Shown in pieces: positions 59,443-64,000 of a stretch of DNA of 64,000 nucleotides (position 1 is its first letter; each line of letters begins with the position of its first letter). Position numbers and translations under genes: made by a program. Source of the stretch: Ampelomyces quisqualis. Its lineage: Eukaryota; Ascomycota; Dothideomycetes; Pleosporales; Phaeosphaeriaceae. The stretch is from positions 868,001 through 932,000 of the forward strand of contig JAGTXZ010000006.1 of the NCBI GenBank assembly GCA_018398575.1, read 5' to 3'. A model generated the notes under the pieces. The model saw nothing but the letters and a program-made list of their open reading frames with translations, did not search any database and was not told the DNA's origin.

Positions 59443-59851
59443 ATGTTCACAATCTCTGAGGAGTCAAAGGTGGGTCGGGTCCACTGTAGCAGCGTCGCAA
59501 TAGCCACCATAGCTAACACATCTGCAGGAGCGCATCGCTCGCATCATCGACGTGTCCCGCGTTGCCATCCACTATGGCTATCTCCCTCTGATTTTGTACT
59601 TCGGATACTCCCGCAGCGAGCCTAAGCCGTCTCTCATCCGGTCAGTGCTACCCCACTCTGCCCACCATTCGGCAGCAAGCAGTCTCCGTTCTGCTAGTTT
59701 ATGCTGGCGAGCTGGAAGACCCTTAGGGATGGTGGCCACATGCGCCCGAGCTAGTAGAGATATCCAGAAACCACCATTTCTAATGTCCTCGAAGCTGGAC
59801 TTGACTTTGAACCTGACTGACAGGCATAGACTCTTCTCTCCACTCGCATAA
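59443..59851 (+). CDS. TOM7: Mitochondrial import receptor subunit Tom7
   Basis: Small outer-membrane subunit of the TOM complex that modulates its assembly. Exons 59,443-59,469, 59,528-59,640 and 59,830-59,851 give 53 aa, the family size. [20 protein letters not shown] leads into [20 protein letters not shown], the conserved membrane segment, and the end is SLIRLFSPLA. Introns are 58 and 189 bp. Intron 2 ends in two AGs six bases apart (gacag/gcatag); the second gives the family-like IRLFSPLA end, the first would add two residues (HR). The last exon is only 22 bases. At this size the gene is easily missed. Confidence 0.92.
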
Positions 59852-61873
59852 ACGACTCCACTTTTGCGACCATGTTCACGAGCTTCCACCACTACTGTAT
59901 TATATTGAATCATGAGGCACGACCGCTCAGGCTGGCGGGGACAGGAAGAAGAGCACGGAATGTGCACTTTCTGGCCGGTCTCAAGACGTTGCTTCTACAC
60001 TCCACCATTCAAGCCCCAACATTCGGATATCCCACACGGATCTGGTATGTATCCTCTGCATTATGCAGTATAGAGGCATTATAATGAGATTCTCGGAGCG
60101 TAGCATGCAGCATGGCGCATGCCACAGCCATGCAGGCTTTCGTTTGCGCCATACACATGTGTCTCAAGCCTGCGTGCCGTAATTGCCGGATATTGAATGC
60201 CTCGACGTCCAACCCGCGACTGTGACTTTTACGACTGAACGTTGCAGCGCCTACCCTTTTGACTCCTTGGCCGGGTAGTCCCCAATATCGCATCTGGAGC
60301 TATGATACGCTGACCCCACGTGGCAGCCCCACTGGCTGACCTCAAGGTAGGCGCTTCATAATCCTCCACCATCAAACTCAACAAACTGAAATATGCGCCT
60401 GGTGACTCACAGCCTCCATGATGAGGTCGTATCCCCGGTCGCATGGCGTCGGAATGGCAGATGCGTCTGTGTTACTCCCCTCTGCACATCACCGCCCCCA
60501 CACTTCCCCAACATTATGTGTATCTTGAGACATTTCCCCGATCTCGCAGACCACAATACTCTAGTCTCTAGCTCATCTATCCGTTCACGCGTATCCCTGT
60601 GCTCGTAGACCCTCACGCTCCAGCACCGAAATGGCCTATTTCCAAGGCAGCAAATATGGTCTAGTCCAGGAACTTCGCTGACTAGCCATTAACCACTGCC
60701 TACGAACACAAGATTATCACTGCTGCAGAGGAAACATGAGGTTCGCGAGCCTGTAGAGCACTAGAGTACAGGCACTTTGTCGTTTCTGCCTCTCCCAGCG
60801 AAGAAACGAATTTGACATTGAGTCCATTTCCTTCCCAGCCGTGCCCGGTAAAGCTGCACGGAAACGCGATCAGTCAAGTGAATCCAGCGTAGTAGCTGGA
60901 AAATGATGATTAGGCTTGTCGTGCAATAGATTATTGGGATCGCGACAGTCGGCTAGTGCGGTTGGACAAGTAGACTGATTACATAGCAACACCCGTAGCG
61001 GCAATACTTTCCACCGCTCTAACCGCAAATAGAGGACGACACGGGTCGGTCCGTCCGCACTCGCAAATCTTGGTCAGACTCCATCACCTTGATGGGTGCC
61101 GGCCGATAGATCGATCGCTCCATCATTTGTATGCTACCAACTGGCTTTCCGTGTCTTTTCCATGTGTGATCTCTCACGTCGACTGCATCCCTCGAATCGA
61201 ATTCCTTCTCACCGGCAAATGAATGCCTGCTGCGGGCCATGACCCGGGCTGCTCCAGCCAATGGGCCGCAGGCTTTTGCCGTTCTTGTGCTACCACAGCG
61301 GAGCTTCCACGTCGGTCTGGCAGCATTTTGCTGCGTCTCTGTCACACCGGAATGATCCACGCCGACGCAATACGGTCAGCAATGCTGAGGGCGCTAGCTT
61401 GCCGCTGCCGATACCTTGCAGAGCGGCCCGGTGGACGCACGGCGATTGGCTGCTGGGAACCTCAATCGCGGGCCCTACAACGGGCGGGTGGGGTCCGGCA
61501 GCACTGTCTTACCGTGCTGGTGTGTTCGCCCACCGCCGCGTTCACGATACGCCAAACGCGACATGCTACCATAACGACTACACCCAGAGGCGCTGACCAC
61601 ACCCTTTCTGCTGTGTCAGCATGTCATGGATACAGGTGGACTTTAGCCTGGTGCGATATTCGCCCATCGAAAACACTCACTGGTTCTACGATGAAAACCA
61701 TCCTGCGTGCATTCAGTTTTTGTTGTCAGGTCACTGGGAGTCGTGGGACGTAGGCTACGTGGGCTAGTATGTCGCACTCCGACTTCGCCATAGTTTTGCA
61801 GGGTTTCTAATCTGTTATCAGCAAATCCCGCGATCCAGAGATCAGGCGAATTGCGCGCGATGCGGAGACGCGA
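59852..61873. other. 2-kb intergenic region without supported gene
   Basis: Normal base composition, not RIP-mutated. Several open stretches of 60-176 codons overlap in different frames; the longest (61,223-61,753, 176 codons) has an ATG but is Cys/Arg/Thr-rich with no recognisable motif and no sign of conservation. No tRNA or snoRNA was recognised with confidence. The last part is presumably the promoter of the patatin-like gene. Confidence 0.45.
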
Positions 61874-63442
61874 ATGGTCAATGATCCACACTCGGGCTAC
61901 AGGAAATGGCCGTCTGAACCTCCTAGCGGGCCCCCCCTAGCGGTGGTTGATGGACAGCCGAATGGCCATCCACCTGCGCCAGACGAAGAAGAGCCTCCGC
62001 AGACACCAATAGCAGACTTGATACAGGATTTGATACCTTTATCACCAAGTCCAGATTCCGAACAGCCCAGACAGCCATCGGCAACAGCATCACCTATCGA
62101 TCCAGCTTTGGCTGCGCCTCCAGTGGACAATGCTCAGTGTGCTTCTCCATATGGCCAACCACGATCCGACCAGCAGCCAGCGGCTCAGCCTCCACCGCGC
62201 CAGCCAGCAGCAGCTCAAGCACCACCCGCAGAACCAGCGGCAGCGCCCTACAACACCCGCGCACCCGGAATCGCTAACATGTACGGCAATGTGGCTCAGC
62301 AGCTGCCTCCTCAACAAGGACCACCACTCCAGCCTGCTGCACCACCAAGAGTAATTTTGTCGCGGACACGAGAAACGAAAATCCTCCTCTCCATTGACGG
62401 TGATGGTGTTCGTGGTCTCTCAGCGTTGCTTTTAGTAGAGTCGCTGGTCAATGCTATATGTGTCAAGATTGGCCAGCGACTTGATCCCCATCAGATATTC
62501 GACTTGACGGGCGGCAGCTCCTTGGGAGGGGTCATAGCTCTTCTGGTCTGTCGTCTCCAAATGCAGCCACATCGAGCGAGAGAAGCATACAAGAAAATAT
62601 CAAGACAAGTCTACTTCAACAAAAGAGACTTTTTCATCTCCTTGGATCCTGCAGCTCCGTTACACGCCAGCGATGCGACAGCACTCGACGAAGAAATCAA
62701 AGAGGTTATCCAACAAGAGCTGGGCACTCAAGACGACCGTCTTTTCGATGGTCGAGAAGACTCAGGTGATGTGTAAGCAAATAACCATAGCCTGGCCTTA
62801 ACCGCAATACTGACCAGACATGGTAGTTTCGTAGTATCCACACACATTGAGATTGGAACGAATAAACCAGCGCTCATGCGCTCGTACCAAACACGACGTA
62901 TCACCGGTCCTGACCTAGACGCCAACATGACAATAGCACAGGCGATGAGAGCAACTGCGGTAGCTCCCAGGTACATGCCGCCTCAACCAGGCATAAACCA
63001 CCGTATGGTCATCGAACCGGGCCTCGTCGATCACGGCACCGCGAAGAACAATCCAGTCCGCGATATCCTCTACGAATGCAGAAAGCTTTTCCGCTATGCC
63101 AACGACATGATGATCATCGTGTCTATAGGTGCTGGCCATGGTTTTGACCGCGACAGCGAGATCGTCGAAATGACAAACAGTGTCGAGGACCGGAATGCGG
63201 AAGCAAGAGTATGGGGCGAAAAGTTCGAGGCTGATCATGCGGCGCTGATGCAGAGAAACTGGATGAAGTATTTCAGATTCGAAGTGCCGGGCTTGGAAGA
63301 TATACCCTTGGAAGAGTGGTGTCATGAGGACGCCATCATGGAAAAGACATCCGCATACTTGGCGCAACCTGAAGTGGCCCATATGTTCTATGCTTGTGTC
63401 GAGGCGATCGCGAAGCTGTTACTTGTGCCACAGAACCATTGA
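61874..63442 (+). CDS. Patatin-like phospholipase domain protein
   Basis: Putative lipid acyl hydrolase. Exons 61,874-62,772 and 62,827-63,442 with a 54-bp GT-AG intron give 504 aa. Residues 1-160 are Pro/Gln/Ala-rich and disordered. The patatin domain starts at ILLSIDGDGVRG (175-181 is the oxyanion-hole motif, normally GGGxRG, here GDGVRG). GGSSLGG contains the GxSxG nucleophile, Ser216. FVVSTHIEIGTNKPALMRSY follows the intron. The catalytic Asp is probably Asp368 in GLVDHGTAKNNP, where the family has DGG/DGA. No NB-ARC, ankyrin or TPR region follows, so it is a stand-alone version of a domain that in fungi is often fused to NLR-type proteins. The Asp in the Gly-rich loop is unusual and may alter activity. 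Confidence 0.85.
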
Positions 63443-64000
63443 ATATAGCGAGACATGTCCGCTAGTCACAGTCCATTGGAAATGCGAAGTGATGGTCGGG
63501 AAGGAAGAGCATGGGACCATACTCCCCATAGAACACTCGAAAAAGAACGAAAACGAAGCAACATAATCTACTTACGACAGAAGTTAAGCACGTACGTACC
63601 AAACACAACATTACACAAGATCTAGTATGCCAGTCAGCTTCCCCACAGCGTGAACATAGTCGCTCTTAACCATACATATTTTTGGTGGAGTTGCGGACTG
63701 CGAACATGGGCCGCACCCAACATCCCAGCAACTCCACTCCAAGCACATCTTGTCTCAGATTCACATTCCGGCGACGCAAATGTGCCCTATCTCAAGCCCT
63801 TACTCGGTCCGTGCCCACCACCTGAACCTTGCTGACACTTCCGCCTGTCTAAATCACCCATGGCGCAATACTGTAATCCTTCATTTTGGCGTCCATCACG
63901 TACCCAAACGGATCACGCGATGCACAGTGTTTAACCCGACGATCACATCCCCTTGATTGTCTACACAAGGCTGCTCAAGGTTCTTGGCTGTGTTGGTATG
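63443..64000. other. Downstream region to window end, no gene seen
   Basis: 558 bp after the patatin-like gene. Short overlapping open stretches only (up to 80 codons); probably its 3' UTR and the spacer to the next gene. Confidence 0.5.

Noticed and set aside
61223..61753. 176-codon plus-strand frame
   Set aside because: Has an ATG but no motif, unusual composition and several overlapping alternatives; not enough evidence for a gene.

Overview
The window looks like nuclear DNA of a filamentous ascomycete, most likely a Dothideomycete of the order Pleosporales. The reasons are short (47-190 bp) spliceosomal introns, typical filamentous-fungal proteins (DUF2015, Rpl28e, Rvs161/Hob3, Cdc34), and a sharp split into two compartments. 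Bases 1-~40,620 are AT-rich and shredded by repeat-induced point mutation (RIP). Bases ~40,620-64,000 have ordinary base composition and are packed with conserved genes.

The RIP compartment has almost no intact reading frames. If in-frame TAA/TAG are read as mutated CAA/CAG, transposon proteins reappear. Bases 1-23,080 form one giant inverted repeat: left arm 1-10,668, loop 10,669-12,311, right arm 12,312-23,080. Base x pairs with 22,980-x in the inner part and 23,081-x in the outer part. The 101-base step is one extra unit of a 101-bp tandem repeat in the right arm. Each arm carries part of a Plavaka-type transposase, three blocks of tandem repeats (134, 147 and 101 bp units), a pogo/Tigger-type DDE transposase, a pair of ~170-bp direct repeats and part of a long unidentified frame. 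The right-arm Plavaka relic continues to ~25,150, so the inverted duplication probably extends left of the window. Further relics follow to ~31,060. A ~6.9 kb Ty3/Gypsy chromovirus with 282-bp LTRs (31,063-37,971, minus strand) sits inside another RIP-mutated frame. That frame runs on from 37,977 to ~40,600 and resembles a superfamily 1 helicase.

The gene compartment starts at ~40,620, in order: a small broken gene (-) with a nonsense codon of the RIP type; mitochondrial tryptophanyl-tRNA synthetase MSW1 (-); BAR protein RVS161/hob3 (+); ubiquitin-conjugating enzyme CDC34 (-); a CorA/Mnr2-like Mg2+ transporter (-); signal peptidase subunit SPC1 (+); RING-box protein RBX1/HRT1 (-); a PNRC-motif protein probably linked to mRNA decapping (+); an unidentified 389-aa protein (+); ribosomal protein L28e (-); a DUF2015 protein (+); splicing factor HSH49/SF3b4 (-); mitochondrial import subunit TOM7 (+); and a patatin-like phospholipase (+). 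Exon structures were worked out by hand from reading frame, GT/AG (once GC/AG) borders and family conservation. CDC34 and RBX1 are two core parts of the same cullin-RING (SCF) ubiquitin ligase machinery and lie within 5 kb of each other. The rest is mostly housekeeping with many head-to-head pairs sharing short promoters.

The points most worth a second look are the near-perfectly colinear palindrome, the helicase-like frame whose phase is restored when the Gypsy element is removed, the strong sequence-context bias of the RIP, and the RIP-type stop codon in the first gene outside the repeat block.
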